From Silvanigrella paludirubra (GTDB taxonomy: Bacteria > Bdellovibrionota_B > Oligoflexia > Silvanigrellales > Silvanigrellaceae), in contig NZ_WFLM01000004.1 of the NCBI RefSeq assembly GCF_009208775.1, positions 496,001-560,000 of the forward strand: 64,000 bases of DNA. The letters run 5' to 3'. Numbering within the stretch: the first letter of the stretch is position 1; every line of letters starts with the position of its first letter. The position numbers and the translations under genes are program-made. The notes beneath the pieces were generated by a model. That model searched no databases and had not been told where the DNA came from. It worked only from the letters and a program-made list of their open reading frames with translations. This document shows positions 46,082 to 55,105 of this stretch, piece after piece.

Positions 46082-46603
46082 ATGTATTTGTTAGGATTAA
46101 AAAGTATTTTAACTTTAGTCTTGTTCTCATTTAGTTTAAATGCTTTTTCTTATGATATGATTTGTAAAGATGATAAAGGTAAACAAATTTTTTCTTTTAA
46201 TTTGGAAAAACCTTTGTCTTCTCAAATCTCTAACAAATTAGGTATGAGAGTAGTAATTATTAAAGGTTTTAATGGAGATGGAAATCGATTCAGTTTTGTT
46301 GCAAATTCAGCCCAAGAAATCGATTTAAAAGAATATCATAGTTTAATATTAAATGGATTTGGCCAAATTATTATAAGAGATCCCTATTCCTCTAAAAAAA
46401 TAATATCTCTAAAAGAAATTACTTTAAAGTTGAATAAATTAGAAAATCTATTAAATTTAGGATCTGTAGAAGTATTAACTTCTTCTATAGTTGAAAACGA
46501 AAATCAAAAGATTGAACATTCTAATTGTACTTTTGATATTATAAATCAAAAAGAAATTAAAATATTTTCTAAAATATTAGAGTCTTTAAAGCAAAAAAGG
46601 TAA
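46082..46603 (+). CDS. Small secreted protein, unknown
   Basis: A 173-residue protein with signal peptide (LTLVLFSFSLNAFSYD) and two Cys (MICKDDKG near the N-terminus, HSNCTFD near the C-terminus) that could be paired. It has alternating strand-like segments (RMVIIKGFNGDGNRFSFVANS). It starts 17 bases after the methyltransferase homologue, with GGTGAG, and the M24 gene starts 5 bases after its stop, so it lies inside an operon. No family recognised. Confidence 0.6.
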   Translation: MYLLGLKSILTLVLFSFSLNAFSYDMICKDDKGKQIFSFNLEKPLSSQISNKLGMRVVIIKGFNGDGNRFSFVANSAQEIDLKEYHSLILNGFGQIIIRDPYSSKKIISLKEITLKLNKLENLLNLGSVEVLTSSIVENENQKIEHSNCTFDIINQKEIKIFSKILESLKQKR

Positions 46604-46608
46604 TTTTT

Positions 46609-47277
46609 ATGAATATATCTCAAGCAGAAATAGAAAAAATGAATAAAGAAGCCATTCAAGTCATGATTACTACTGCTCGCAATAAAACATGGAAAGCCAT
46701 TGAAGATATTAAAAACTTAATAAAACCTGGAATGACCGAACTTGAAGCAATAAAATTAGCAAATAAATATTTTATGGAGCAAGGTGTCAGAAAATTTTGG
46801 CATAAAACGCACATTCGTTTTGGTGCATCTACTATTCTTAGTTTTAATGATACTTATAGAGAAAATGTTACCTTAAATGAAAATGATATTTTTTATATTG
46901 ATATTGGGCCCGTCTGGGATGGAGTAGAAGGGGACTGTGGAAAAACTTTTGTAGTGGGTTCAAATCCAAAATATGAAAAAATAACAAAAGATATTAAAGT
47001 TTTATTTGATGATATTTTTCATTACTGGAAAACAACTGAATCTACAGGAAAGCAACTTTTTGATTATTCTAAAACTCAAGTCGAAAAAATGAATTATTTA
47101 TTAGAGCCATCTTATGTAAAGGGACATCGCCTTTCTGAATTTTCTCATTTAAAATATACTTCATTGTCTCTCTTTGATCTTGATTTTATCCCTTCTTCAG
47201 AAAGATGGATACTAGAGCTTCAAATATGTGATCCATCCTTGAAGTTTGGTGCTTTTTATGAAGATCTTTTATTTTAG
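46609..47277 (+). CDS. M24-family metallopeptidase-like protein (Xaa-Pro aminopeptidase type)
   Basis: A 222-residue pita-bread-fold protein. The metal ligands fit M24: Asp in DIFYIDIGPVWDG, Asp in EGDCGKTFV, His in VKGHRLSEFSH, Glu in WILELQI and Glu in AFYEDLLF. The N-terminal domain of longer aminopeptidases P is absent, so it is a single-domain form. It may cleave Xaa-Pro peptides or act as a methionine aminopeptidase relative. It is co-translated with the preceding small gene, and its stop nearly meets the IS-derived frame. Confidence 0.82.
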   Translation: MNISQAEIEKMNKEAIQVMITTARNKTWKAIEDIKNLIKPGMTELEAIKLANKYFMEQGVRKFWHKTHIRFGASTILSFNDTYRENVTLNENDIFYIDIGPVWDGVEGDCGKTFVVGSNPKYEKITKDIKVLFDDIFHYWKTTESTGKQLFDYSKTQVEKMNYLLEPSYVKGHRLSEFSHLKYTSLSLFDLDFIPSSERWILELQICDPSLKFGAFYEDLLF

Positions 47278-47502
47278 TTTATTTTACAGATAAATACATA
47301 TAGATATTCAGTCAAATGGTTTGGGTTTTGTTTAAATTCTAAATACCTATTTGCTTGAAAGATTATTGTATTTTCACTTAAAGGATTATTTTTTGAAGAA
47401 AAATGCTTTAAAATTGAGATTTCTTTGATTTTTGACAAATTAGAATTATCTCTTTTTATTGAAATTGCTTGAACTACTTTAATAAAATATTTAATAAATT
47501 TC
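47274..47502 (-). pseudogene. Non-IS 3' remnant fused in frame to truncated transposase
   Basis: The frame of the truncated transposase continues for ~74 residues past its breakpoint at 47503 to a stop at 47274. The tail (KFIKYFIKVVQAISIKRDNSNL, ending PNHLTEYLYVFICKIN) is not transposase. It resembles the C-terminus of the C58-ankyrin protein on the other side (PTNLREHLYLLIAELE), with identical P, L, E, L, Y and I at matched positions. I infer the end of a related gene whose body was lost on IS insertion or recombination. Similarity is short; low certainty. Confidence 0.4.
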
Positions 47503-47909
47503 GAACCACTTTTATCAATATTTACCTTCTCTGGAACCCCAGAGGAACGGAATACTCTTTGGAAAAAAAGTTTAGCAGACGCTGTATCTCTACGTTTTGA
47601 AAGGTAAATATCTATAGTTTGTCCAAGCTTATCGACTGCCCTAAATAAATAGTGCCACTTCCCTTTTACCTTGATGTTAGTCTCATCCATACGCCAACTT
47701 TTATGGATCTTCTTCTTACACTCATGAAACTTTTTCAATAACTTAGAACTATATTCGACGACCCAGCGATGAATTGTCGTGTGATCTACATAAATACCAC
47801 GCTCTTCCAAAAGTTCTTCTACTTGTCTGTAGCTTAAAGAGTAGGCTAGATACCAGCGAACTGCCATTATGATAATCATTCGCTCTGTTTGCTTCCACTT
47901 GAAATCCAT
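47503..47909 (-). pseudogene. Truncated IS6-family transposase
   Basis: The first ~135 residues match the intact copy at 50136-50810 exactly, from MDFKWKQTERMI through the first catalytic Asp (MDETNIKVKGKWHYL) and the second (VNIDKSGS). The homology stops after that serine, so the third catalytic residue Glu (NNLVEQDHRF in the complete copy) is missing. The gene cannot make an active transposase. Confidence 0.9.
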
Positions 47910-47980
47910 CTCTACTTCCCCAAATTACAATCCAAGGAAGATACTTTACTCTCAATTGAACTTTTTTTGCAACAGAACCC
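47503..47980 (-). mobile_element. Truncated IS6-family element (left copy)
   Basis: This stretch is identical, in reverse orientation, to positions 50065-50542 of the right copy as far as I can compare, including the terminal TTTGCAACAGAACC (47966-47979). Its distal half and second end are missing. The preserved end faces the C58-ankyrin gene. The identity indicates recent duplication. Confidence 0.9.
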
Positions 47981-48092
47981 ATTCTGCCATTGATTATCTT
48001 GCACCTTTTGAATATGAAGAAAATTATTAAATTTAACTGTCCACTTTTTGGAGATCATACCAGGGAGACTAAAGTATGAGGAATTTTAATCT

Positions 48093-50045
48093 ATGAATGA
48101 TCTAATTATAAAAGAAAAAACAAATATATTTGACTATATTTTTTCAACAAATACTCTATTAAATTCTAACGATTATAAAAATAAATTTTTTAAAGATGAT
48201 TTATCATTAAATAGGTTACAAGATGTATATTTATCAAAATATTTTGACAATAAATATGGACAATGTGCCGGTTTTTCGTTTTTATGGTTATTATGTATGA
48301 TTAATTCAAATAATAAAACCAAAGCAAATTATATTAAATTTTTGAATAATTTCAAAGAAATCAATGTACTATCTAATAATCAAGAAAAAAAAATAATCTA
48401 CCAAGATCTAATAAAAGCAAATACAGACTGGTTTTTTAAATCTATTGAAAATATTAAAGAAGATATGAAGATAAGCAGAGATATTCATTTAACAAAAAAA
48501 AATAATGAAAGCTTTATATCTCTTGTAAAGATTCTTTATGACACATCCTGTTTAACTTTTTTAACAAAAAGATTTTTAATTTTAGATAAAAAAAATAAAA
48601 TTTTTAACTTCTCAAAATTACTAGAAGAATTACTAAGATTAAAGTCAAATTATATTTGCTGTTTTATTGGAAGCGATAATCATGCTATGGGATTATACAT
48701 CCAAATGTCAGATGATTATTTTATTTTTCATTTCTACGACCCAGATTCTGGTAAAATAAATAATTATTTCAGCATATCAAAATATAATCCTAATTTCATT
48801 CAATTAGCAAATTTAAAATTGAATGAAATTATTTCAAAATCAGTTTATTTTATATTGAATCATTATTACCATCCAAATGGTAATTTTATTGTTTTAAAAA
48901 TATTTAATGAAAATGATTTTTTATTAAAATCCTATGAAGACTATGATACAAAAATTAATCATTTATTATTTAACTATTGTGATGTTTATGATTCTAATAA
49001 AATATTAACGATTTTACATAAATTAATACATATTAATGATTTTTTTGTAATTAATTTTTTAATTAAAAAATTTCCAGACGTTATAAATGAATATAGTATT
49101 TCAGGAGATACAATTTTATACACATCTTGTATACATAAACATTTAGAATCTTTCAAAGTTATTATAAAATGTACCAAAATTGACCCTAATAAAAAAAATA
49201 AATATACTTCAAAAGCTCCTATACATGAAGTAGTTTCAATTGAAAATGATGAATTTCTTAAAGAATTTATAAAATTAAAAAATTTAGATGTAAATTTAAT
49301 GGATGAAAAAGATAATACTCCATTAATATTAGCTGTAAAATGGAATAGGTTTAAATTAGTAAAAATATTATTATCCCATCAAAAAATTAATGTTTTTTTG
49401 AAAAATAAAAATAATATGACAGCTCTTGATTACGCAAAAGAATACAAATCAAATAAAATCATTGATATGATTGAAAATCATATAAAATATAAACAAAATG
49501 AATTTCAAACAGAAATAATAAATATTCCAAATACATCTAATTCATCATTAAAGCAACCAATTGAGATTTTTTCACAAGACCTAATTCAGCCTACTCCTGT
49601 TTGCATTATACCTTCTTTAAGCGAGCATAAAGTAAAGACAACAAAAGATATAAATGTTGAAAAGTTAGTAATGAATTTAAGTTCATATATAAAAGTCAAG
49701 TTAGATAAAGACAATACTGAAATTAAAAATAAAAAGAAAAGTTCAAATCCTAATTTAGATTTAGATTTAATAAATATGCATTATTCACAAATCGCTAAAT
49801 ATCATAAATCAACAATAGGATTAAAGCTTATTGAATGTTATAAAAAATATAGTAAATTTAATAAATTTTATTTACATTTATGCTATAAAGTTTGTTTTGC
49901 TTTAGTAGATAAAAATTCTGTATTTAAAATTTTAAGTACAAATAAACAAGAGATTAAGAAAAAATCTTTTTCTTTTTATCATAAAAAAAACACGCCAACT
50001 AATCTTAGAGAACATTTATATCTTCTAATAGCAGAGTTGGAATAA
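48093..50045 (+). CDS. C58 (YopT-like) cysteine protease-like domain with ankyrin repeats, candidate effector
   Basis: A 650-residue very AT-rich gene between two inverted IS6 copies. The N-terminal ~270 residues fit the C58/YopT papain-like triad: Cys58 in YGQCAGFSFLWLL, His197 in SDNHAMGLYI and Asp216 (or 218) in FHFYDPDSGKI. Residues ~290-475 hold about five ankyrin-type repeats, including TILYTSCIHKHLESFKVII, APIHEVVSIENDEFLKEFI, TPLILAVKWNRFKLVKILL and TALDYAKEYKSNKIIDMI. The last ~170 residues are unrecognised. Ankyrin repeats and C58 proteases are typical of type III/IV or host-directed effectors. No secretion signal or apparatus is visible here. Confidence 0.72.
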   Translation: MNDLIIKEKTNIFDYIFSTNTLLNSNDYKNKFFKDDLSLNRLQDVYLSKYFDNKYGQCAGFSFLWLLCMINSNNKTKANYIKFLNNFKEINVLSNNQEKKIIYQDLIKANTDWFFKSIENIKEDMKISRDIHLTKKNNESFISLVKILYDTSCLTFLTKRFLILDKKNKIFNFSKLLEELLRLKSNYICCFIGSDNHAMGLYIQMSDDYFIFHFYDPDSGKINNYFSISKYNPNFIQLANLKLNEIISKSVYFILNHYYHPNGNFIVLKIFNENDFLLKSYEDYDTKINHLLFNYCDVYDSNKILTILHKLIHINDFFVINFLIKKFPDVINEYSISGDTILYTSCIHKHLESFKVIIKCTKIDPNKKNKYTSKAPIHEVVSIENDEFLKEFIKLKNLDVNLMDEKDNTPLILAVKWNRFKLVKILLSHQKINVFLKNKNNMTALDYAKEYKSNKIIDMIENHIKYKQNEFQTEIINIPNTSNSSLKQPIEIFSQDLIQPTPVCIIPSLSEHKVKTTKDINVEKLVMNLSSYIKVKLDKDNTEIKNKKKSSNPNLDLDLINMHYSQIAKYHKSTIGLKLIECYKKYSKFNKFYLHLCYKVCFALVDKNSVFKILSTNKQEIKKKSFSFYHKKNTPTNLREHLYLLIAELE

Positions 50046-50065
50046 TTGATATAAAGGGTGCCTAG

Positions 50066-50884
50066 GGTTCTGTTGCAAAAAAAGTTCAATTGAGAGTAAA
50101 GTATCTTCCTTGGATTGTAATTTGGGGAAGTAGAGATGGATTTCAAGTGGAAGCAAACAGAGCGAATGATTATCATAATGGCAGTTCGCTGGTATCTAGC
50201 CTACTCTTTAAGCTACAGACAAGTAGAAGAACTTTTGGAAGAGCGTGGTATTTATGTAGATCACACGACAATTCATCGCTGGGTCGTCGAATATAGTTCT
50301 AAGTTATTGAAAAAGTTTCATGAGTGTAAGAAGAAGATCCATAAAAGTTGGCGTATGGATGAGACTAACATCAAGGTAAAAGGGAAGTGGCACTATTTAT
50401 TTAGGGCAGTCGATAAGCTTGGACAAACTATAGATATTTACCTTTCAAAACGTAGAGATACAGCGTCTGCTAAACTTTTTTTCCAAAGAGTATTCCGTTC
50501 CTCTGGGGTTCCAGAGAAGGTAAATATTGATAAAAGTGGTTCCAATACAGCGGCTTTAAAGGCAATGAATGAAGGTTTTAAATCTAAAGATAAGATCCTG
50601 ATTAGACAAAATAAATATCTAAATAACCTTGTGGAACAAGACCATCGATTTATAAAAAAGATTGTGAAGCCTATGCTTGGTTTCTACTCATTGAAATCAG
50701 CGAGAGCTACTTTGTGTGGAATAGAACTTCATCATATGTTTCGCAAAGAGCAATACAAATTTAAAAGTCATTTGCATATTTGGGAGCAATTTCGCTCCCT
50801 CGCTTCATAATTGCGCTTAGAGTGGAGCTACTTGAAAAGTAAAAACTCCATTCTTTGTTACTTCTAATTATTTGCAACAGAAAT
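50066..50884 (+). mobile_element. Complete IS6-family insertion sequence
   Basis: The element is bounded by GGTTCTGTTGCAAA (50066-50079) and its complement TTTGCAACAGAAAT (50871-50884), the two ends agreeing at 12 of 14 positions. It holds one transposase gene. The ends resemble IS26-type IS6 repeats. No 8-bp target duplication matches across the element, suggesting rearrangement after insertion. Confidence 0.88.
50136..50810 (+). CDS. tnpA: IS6-family DDE transposase
   Basis: A 224-residue DDE transposase, close to the ~234 usual for IS6. It starts with a helix-turn-helix region (SLSYRQVEELLEERGIYVDHTTIHRWV), then the catalytic residues: Asp in WRMDETNIKVKGKW, Asp in VNIDKSGSNTAAL, and Glu in NNLVEQDHRFIKK. 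The VKPMLGFYSLKSARATLCGIE C-terminus is typical. A GGGGAAG site precedes the ATG. It should be functional; the truncated second copy lies 2 kb away. Confidence 0.95.
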   Translation: MDFKWKQTERMIIIMAVRWYLAYSLSYRQVEELLEERGIYVDHTTIHRWVVEYSSKLLKKFHECKKKIHKSWRMDETNIKVKGKWHYLFRAVDKLGQTIDIYLSKRRDTASAKLFFQRVFRSSGVPEKVNIDKSGSNTAALKAMNEGFKSKDKILIRQNKYLNNLVEQDHRFIKKIVKPMLGFYSLKSARATLCGIELHHMFRKEQYKFKSHLHIWEQFRSLAS

Positions 50885-51220
50885 CACTTGAGTTCAAATC
50901 CTAGAACACGGCTATGATTCTTTAGGAAAGAATGGATTTTGACAAGGCCCTCGAATCCATATAGAGCCAAAATATTATGTAATTCTTTAAATATTATAAT
51001 TCATACTAGTATGTAAAATATTAACTTTCGCAACTTTTATGAACTAATTTATTAGTATTATCATGATATTAAATATAAAAATAGGATGTGTGTTTTAATT
51101 TCAAATTCACGAAACTGTAATCTAAGTCGGTGTATAATAAAACGTGTTTGTTTTCTTTTTATGTATTTTTTTATGTATTCATAAATGCATGTTTAAAAAT
51201 ATAAAATTTCTGAGGTTATT
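50885..51220. other. Intergenic region right of the IS, no gene seen
   Basis: Between the IS end and the next lipoprotein gene the sequence is AT-rich with no open frame of note. A GTTCAAATCC segment just past the IS looks like a tRNA T-loop, but the flanking stems do not pair and no tRNA cloverleaf can be built. Confidence 0.5.
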
Positions 51221-51907
51221 GTGAATTTATTATTAAAAAATAATAAAATTTTAAGAATATTAATATCCATTGTAAGCATCGTTACCTTTTCGAGCTGTAG
51301 CAAATCTTTTTTAGATCCACAACCAAAATCAATGGATAGAATGGGATCGGGAAGTACTACTTTAAATGTAATTTATGCTAATGATCTTGCGACAAGTGCA
51401 AGTAGAGAAGATTGTAAAGAAACTATAAATTCTAATAATTGTCTTATTTTTACTCAAAATGATGTTACTCCTTTAAAATCTTTTAATTCGGGTAATATTG
51501 CTGCTGAGCTTAAAGATGGACCTATCTATTTTATAATACCAAATCAAAATAATGTTATATCTCCTGTTAATATGACTTATTATAATGATCCCAATACAAT
51601 ATCAAAAACAGCAAGTACTGAAGTTAGAGTAAAACTTTTTCATAAAGAAGATGGAAGATTTAAAGAAATTGTATTATCAGCTCAAAGATATATACATTAT
51701 GAATCCTATACAGAACTTAATAATATTGCGACTTTAAATGATCCTGAAGTAGCTTATTTAATTGTTTCTTTTGATATTTTAAAAAATCCTTCATTAAAAT
51801 CTGGAAGCTATGAGGGAGAGTTTTTAGTGCAAGGAAAATCTCCACAATCTGTCCATGCAGATTATACTAAAGACATTAAAGTAAAAGTATTTATAGATAT
51901 AAAATAA
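51221..51907 (+). CDS. Lipoprotein, unknown
   Basis: A 228-residue lipoprotein with a GTG start after a TGAGG site. The signal peptide ends in a lipobox (IVTFSSC). The mature protein is rich in Ser/Asn with strand-like segments (AELKDGPIYFIIP, EVRVKLFHKEDGRFKEIVL, EVAYLIVSFDIL) and ends with a VKVFIDIK strand, suggesting an immunoglobulin-like or other beta-sandwich domain. No family recognised. Confidence 0.62.
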   Translation: MNLLLKNNKILRILISIVSIVTFSSCSKSFLDPQPKSMDRMGSGSTTLNVIYANDLATSASREDCKETINSNNCLIFTQNDVTPLKSFNSGNIAAELKDGPIYFIIPNQNNVISPVNMTYYNDPNTISKTASTEVRVKLFHKEDGRFKEIVLSAQRYIHYESYTELNNIATLNDPEVAYLIVSFDILKNPSLKSGSYEGEFLVQGKSPQSVHADYTKDIKVKVFIDIK

Positions 51908-51943
51908 TTTTTAACATTTTATATCTAAATTAACACTTCATCA

Positions 51944-52798
51944 TTAAACATGAATTTTGGATTCTTCTGGTGATTGTTGTTTTGCTTGAATGTTTTTTAT
52001 TTCTATTTGTGAATCTAATTTGTTTTCACTCTTATCTAGTTCGTCAAATAACCCAAAAAGTGCTTGGCTTACAGGATGATCGGGATATCCAATAACAATA
52101 GGCTTTACTTCAGAGTGAGATTCACGAACTTTTATACTGGTTGGTATATAGGGTTCGAGAACTTGATATCCTATTTTTTTTAATTCTAGAATAATTCCTA
52201 AAGAGTGTTTTGTCCCCTTTTGATATTGATTAACTACAATTCCTTTTACAATTAAGCTTGGATTATGATCTTGCTTAACCTCATCTATTGTTTGCTTTAT
52301 TTCTTGAGCAGCGCGAATGCTAAAGGCATCACAGTCTATTGGTATAATAATTTCTGTTGCTGCAATTAAACATGCTAAGCTAAAAAAATCGTTTGCTGGC
52401 GGTGGATCTAAATAAACATGATCGTAGGTATTATTTTTTAATCCATCCTTTAATTTCATTATTTTATGTTTATTTTCAAGTTTTGTTCTAAGTTCTTCTA
52501 ATTCTCTATTGCAAGCAACTAAATGTAAATTTGGAATACGTGTTTGTGAAGTGATATATTCAAAAATAGATTGTCTAAATATATTTAAATGTAAACAACT
52601 TTCATAATAATGCGTTAATGATTTTTCAGGTTGTTTATTTGAACCCAAAATATAGGAAGAAGCATTTCCTTGAGGGTCTGAATCAATTAGTAATGTTCTT
52701 TTTCCGCGGATAGCTGAACATGCTGCTAAATTCACAGCAATTGTCGTTTTCCCTACGCCACCCTTTTGATTGTAAATAACTCTTATTTTTTGAGACAT
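51944..52798 (-). CDS. ParA-family ATPase
   Basis: A 284-residue ParA/MinD-type ATPase with deviant Walker A KGGVGKTT (near residue 12), Walker A-prime DSDPQGNASSY and Walker B-like VYLDPPP. No ParB gene or parS-like repeats are nearby, and it is the last gene of a three-gene set with a phospholipid-acyltransferase-like and an epimerase-like gene, separated by 9 and 14 bases. It may place a membrane or cell-pole component rather than partition a plasmid. The C-terminal 30 residues are charged. Confidence 0.9.
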   Translation of the reverse strand: MSQKIRVIYNQKGGVGKTTIAVNLAACSAIRGKRTLLIDSDPQGNASSYILGSNKQPEKSLTHYYESCLHLNIFRQSIFEYITSQTRIPNLHLVACNRELEELRTKLENKHKIMKLKDGLKNNTYDHVYLDPPPANDFFSLACLIAATEIIIPIDCDAFSIRAAQEIKQTIDEVKQDHNPSLIVKGIVVNQYQKGTKHSLGIILELKKIGYQVLEPYIPTSIKVRESHSEVKPIVIGYPDHPVSQALFGLFDELDKSENKLDSQIEIKNIQAKQQSPEESKIHV

Positions 52799-52807
52799 TT
52801 AAACCCC

Positions 52808-53935
52808 TTATCCAAACCAAATACTACGTCTATTTTTTAATTTATCTACTATGGTATCTTGAATTTGTTCTTTCACCATTTTACTCATTTTATAAACAAG
52901 TACACGATCTTTTTCTGCTCCAGGCCCAAAATTGGAAAAGTCAATTTGTGGCAAGATATGTATGCTCCATTTGCTTGGTAGAGGAATTAATCCTAAAGGC
53001 CCTAGCCAGGGAAAAGTCCATGTGATTGGAGTATAGGGAACACCAATCATTCTTGAAAAAGTAGTTTCGCGTGCCAGCATCGGATGAATTTCTTCAGGTC
53101 CAATAAAAGCAACGGGCACTAAAGGAGCTCGGGTTCTTAAGCATAGGCGAATAAATCCTCCTCTTCCAAAACGTGCCAGGTGATATTTGTCGCGATAAAG
53201 TTTTCCAAGTCCTTTCACACCTTCTGGAAAAACAACAACAGGATGGTTATTTTCAAGAAGTTGTTGAGCATTTTCTTGGCTTGCACGGACACCGCCAAAG
53301 CGGTTCATTAAAGAACCTAAAAAGGGAAAGTGAAATAAAAAGTCTTCGACCATAAAGCGTAATTCTCTATGCATATGATGCTCTTTTTGGATTGCTACTT
53401 TAAGCATAGTAGCATCATAAGGTAACCCACCAGAGTGATTTCCAACTAATAAAGCAGGGCCATTTGATGGAATATTCGATATCCCATAAGTTTCTACTCG
53501 CCAGTATTTTATGTAAAAAAAGTCTAGTAGTGGTCTAACAAATTTGTCAAAAATAGGATCATAACCAAAGGGGTCTACTTCTTCGCTTCGTAACTTTAAA
53601 GAAAGTTCATGATATTTTTTTCTTAAATTAAATGGATTTAGTCCTGTGAAAATATCATCAGAAATAATTTCTTCTACCTCTGTTTCTTGTGGCGTTAATG
53701 TCTTTTCAATTTCTTGTCTAAATTCCTGCATTTTTCCTAAAACACTATAAAGTTCTTCTTTTGTCGCAAATTTTTCTTGATTATTACTAAATTTGCTTTG
53801 AAGATCTTTTTCAATTCTATTGAATTGTTCAATTAACATTCTTCTAATATTAAATATTTGGTTTGAAAAATTTTGCAAGTTATCACTAGATTGATTTGTC
53901 GAATTGTTTACTTTTTCATTGGACTGCCTAGCCAT
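52808..53935 (-). CDS. Lysophospholipid acyltransferase-like protein (DAGAT/PlsC type)
   Basis: A 375-residue acyltransferase with an N-terminal ~90-residue heptad-rich coiled coil. The catalytic block is LLVGNHSGGLPYDATML, where His and Asp are six apart, as in the DAGAT-like branch rather than the classic HX4D. Further conserved blocks are RFGGVRASQENAQQLL, VVVFPEGVKGLGK and APLVPVAFIGPEEIHP. It should move an acyl chain to a lipid, at the membrane. Located between an epimerase and a ParA gene and probably co-transcribed. The coiled coil suggests oligomerisation or scaffold contacts (inference). Confidence 0.85.
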   Translation of the reverse strand: MARQSNEKVNNSTNQSSDNLQNFSNQIFNIRRMLIEQFNRIEKDLQSKFSNNQEKFATKEELYSVLGKMQEFRQEIEKTLTPQETEVEEIISDDIFTGLNPFNLRKKYHELSLKLRSEEVDPFGYDPIFDKFVRPLLDFFYIKYWRVETYGISNIPSNGPALLVGNHSGGLPYDATMLKVAIQKEHHMHRELRFMVEDFLFHFPFLGSLMNRFGGVRASQENAQQLLENNHPVVVFPEGVKGLGKLYRDKYHLARFGRGGFIRLCLRTRAPLVPVAFIGPEEIHPMLARETTFSRMIGVPYTPITWTFPWLGPLGLIPLPSKWSIHILPQIDFSNFGPGAEKDRVLVYKMSKMVKEQIQDTIVDKLKNRRSIWFG

Positions 53936-53949
53936 AGCTTTGTTACCTT

Positions 53950-54999
53950 TTAAAAAATTTGTTGAAATCCTTGTGATGATGCATAAGCTTCATCTTCACC
54001 TAAAGTAGAAGAAGGCATTGAAAATCCAATTTTACGAAGACGATTCGCTTCAATCATGGATTTAAGAGCTTGTCTGCTTGAATATTTAGGAATAAATCCT
54101 AATTTATCGGCAGCTTTTTTTCCATCTCCCACACAAATGTATTGAAAAAAGGGGACAATATCAGACGGCAATTCCCAAATTCGAGATGCATATCCTGCTG
54201 AAAAAAAGGAACGACACATAGCTGAAATAAAAGGAACAGGTATTTTTCCTGACATATGAACTCCCGTGCTTAAAGGTAACACACCTCTTCCTACAATATT
54301 AAATATGCCTGGAATATTATTAGATAAGGTTGAAATTTGGGCACGTACAGCATCATCTTCATGGATAAATTGAACGAGAGGATCATAGCCTAAAACTTTT
54401 GGTATTATTCCAGCAAAAAAGTACCTTGCTCTGATATTAGTAGAATTAGGTCCAAGTATTGGTGCAAATCTTAATATCGTAACAGAGCAATCTTTATATG
54501 TGTTTACAAAATCTTGAATTTGATTTTCGACATCAACGCGTGTGCGAACAAATTGAGGTCCTTGCATAACGAGCGTATAATCTTCATGAATAAAATTTGG
54601 ATTTTTAGGGTGTGCTCCATATACAAATGTAGCACTATGAACAATAAGTCTTTTAATATTTGACTCTGCTATGGCATTCAAAACATGAAAAGTACCAATG
54701 GATTCAACTTCATGATGATATGATTTTCTTCTCGTTGGTCCTGAAAAAAGAGAACCATGAATAAAAGCAGTTACTTTATTTTCAATTAATACAGCTGCTA
54801 TATTTGAGCTAGCTTCATCTTTAGTTAAATCAACTCTATGAAAAATAAATTTTGTAGAAACGATTGAGGGTGGTTTGATATCAAAAATATGAACTTCTTT
54901 TATGCTTGAAAGACCCGCGAGTCTTTTTAAAACAAGTGAGGTTAAAAAACTAGATGCCCCAGTCAGTCCAATACGTTCGTGCATTTGAATATTTTCCAT
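53950..54999 (-). CDS. NAD-dependent epimerase/dehydratase (extended SDR)
   Basis: A 349-residue Rossmann enzyme. GLTGASSFLTSLVLKRL replaces the usual GxxGxxG, HSATFVYGAHPKN carries the catalytic Ser/Thr, and VYGAHP is typical. The Tyr/Lys pair of YxxxK is not obvious: RTRVDVENQIQDF occupies the region where YxxxK would lie, so catalysis is uncertain. Related proteins in other bacteria sit with acyltransferases, suggesting a lipid-linked sugar or sterol-like substrate. First gene of the set that includes the acyltransferase and ParA genes. The ATG at 54999 has an AGG upstream; 54984 is an alternative. Confidence 0.8.
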   Translation of the reverse strand: MENIQMHERIGLTGASSFLTSLVLKRLAGLSSIKEVHIFDIKPPSIVSTKFIFHRVDLTKDEASSNIAAVLIENKVTAFIHGSLFSGPTRRKSYHHEVESIGTFHVLNAIAESNIKRLIVHSATFVYGAHPKNPNFIHEDYTLVMQGPQFVRTRVDVENQIQDFVNTYKDCSVTILRFAPILGPNSTNIRARYFFAGIIPKVLGYDPLVQFIHEDDAVRAQISTLSNNIPGIFNIVGRGVLPLSTGVHMSGKIPVPFISAMCRSFFSAGYASRIWELPSDIVPFFQYICVGDGKKAADKLGFIPKYSSRQALKSMIEANRLRKIGFSMPSSTLGEDEAYASSQGFQQIF

Positions 55000-55105
55000 A
55001 TTATCTAGCCTGTTTTCTTTCTTATTGAAGCTTTAACCAAATTCACATATATCAATTTACAATTAGGCTCTTTGGGCCTTTGTATTTTAACTAAAAGGAT
55101 CTTTT

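Noticed and set aside
47274-47909. Single functional 211-residue transposase variant
   Set aside because: Comparison with the right copy shows a clean breakpoint and loss of the catalytic Glu.
50885-50920. GTTCAAATCC next to the right IS end looks like a tRNA T-loop, raising the idea of a tRNA attachment site
   Set aside because: The flanking bases do not form the T stem or acceptor stem, and no anticodon arm can be drawn.
51944-52798. ParA as evidence of a plasmid or integrated partition locus
   Set aside because: No parB, parS-like repeats or replication gene lies nearby, and neighbours are lipid- and tRNA-modification genes.
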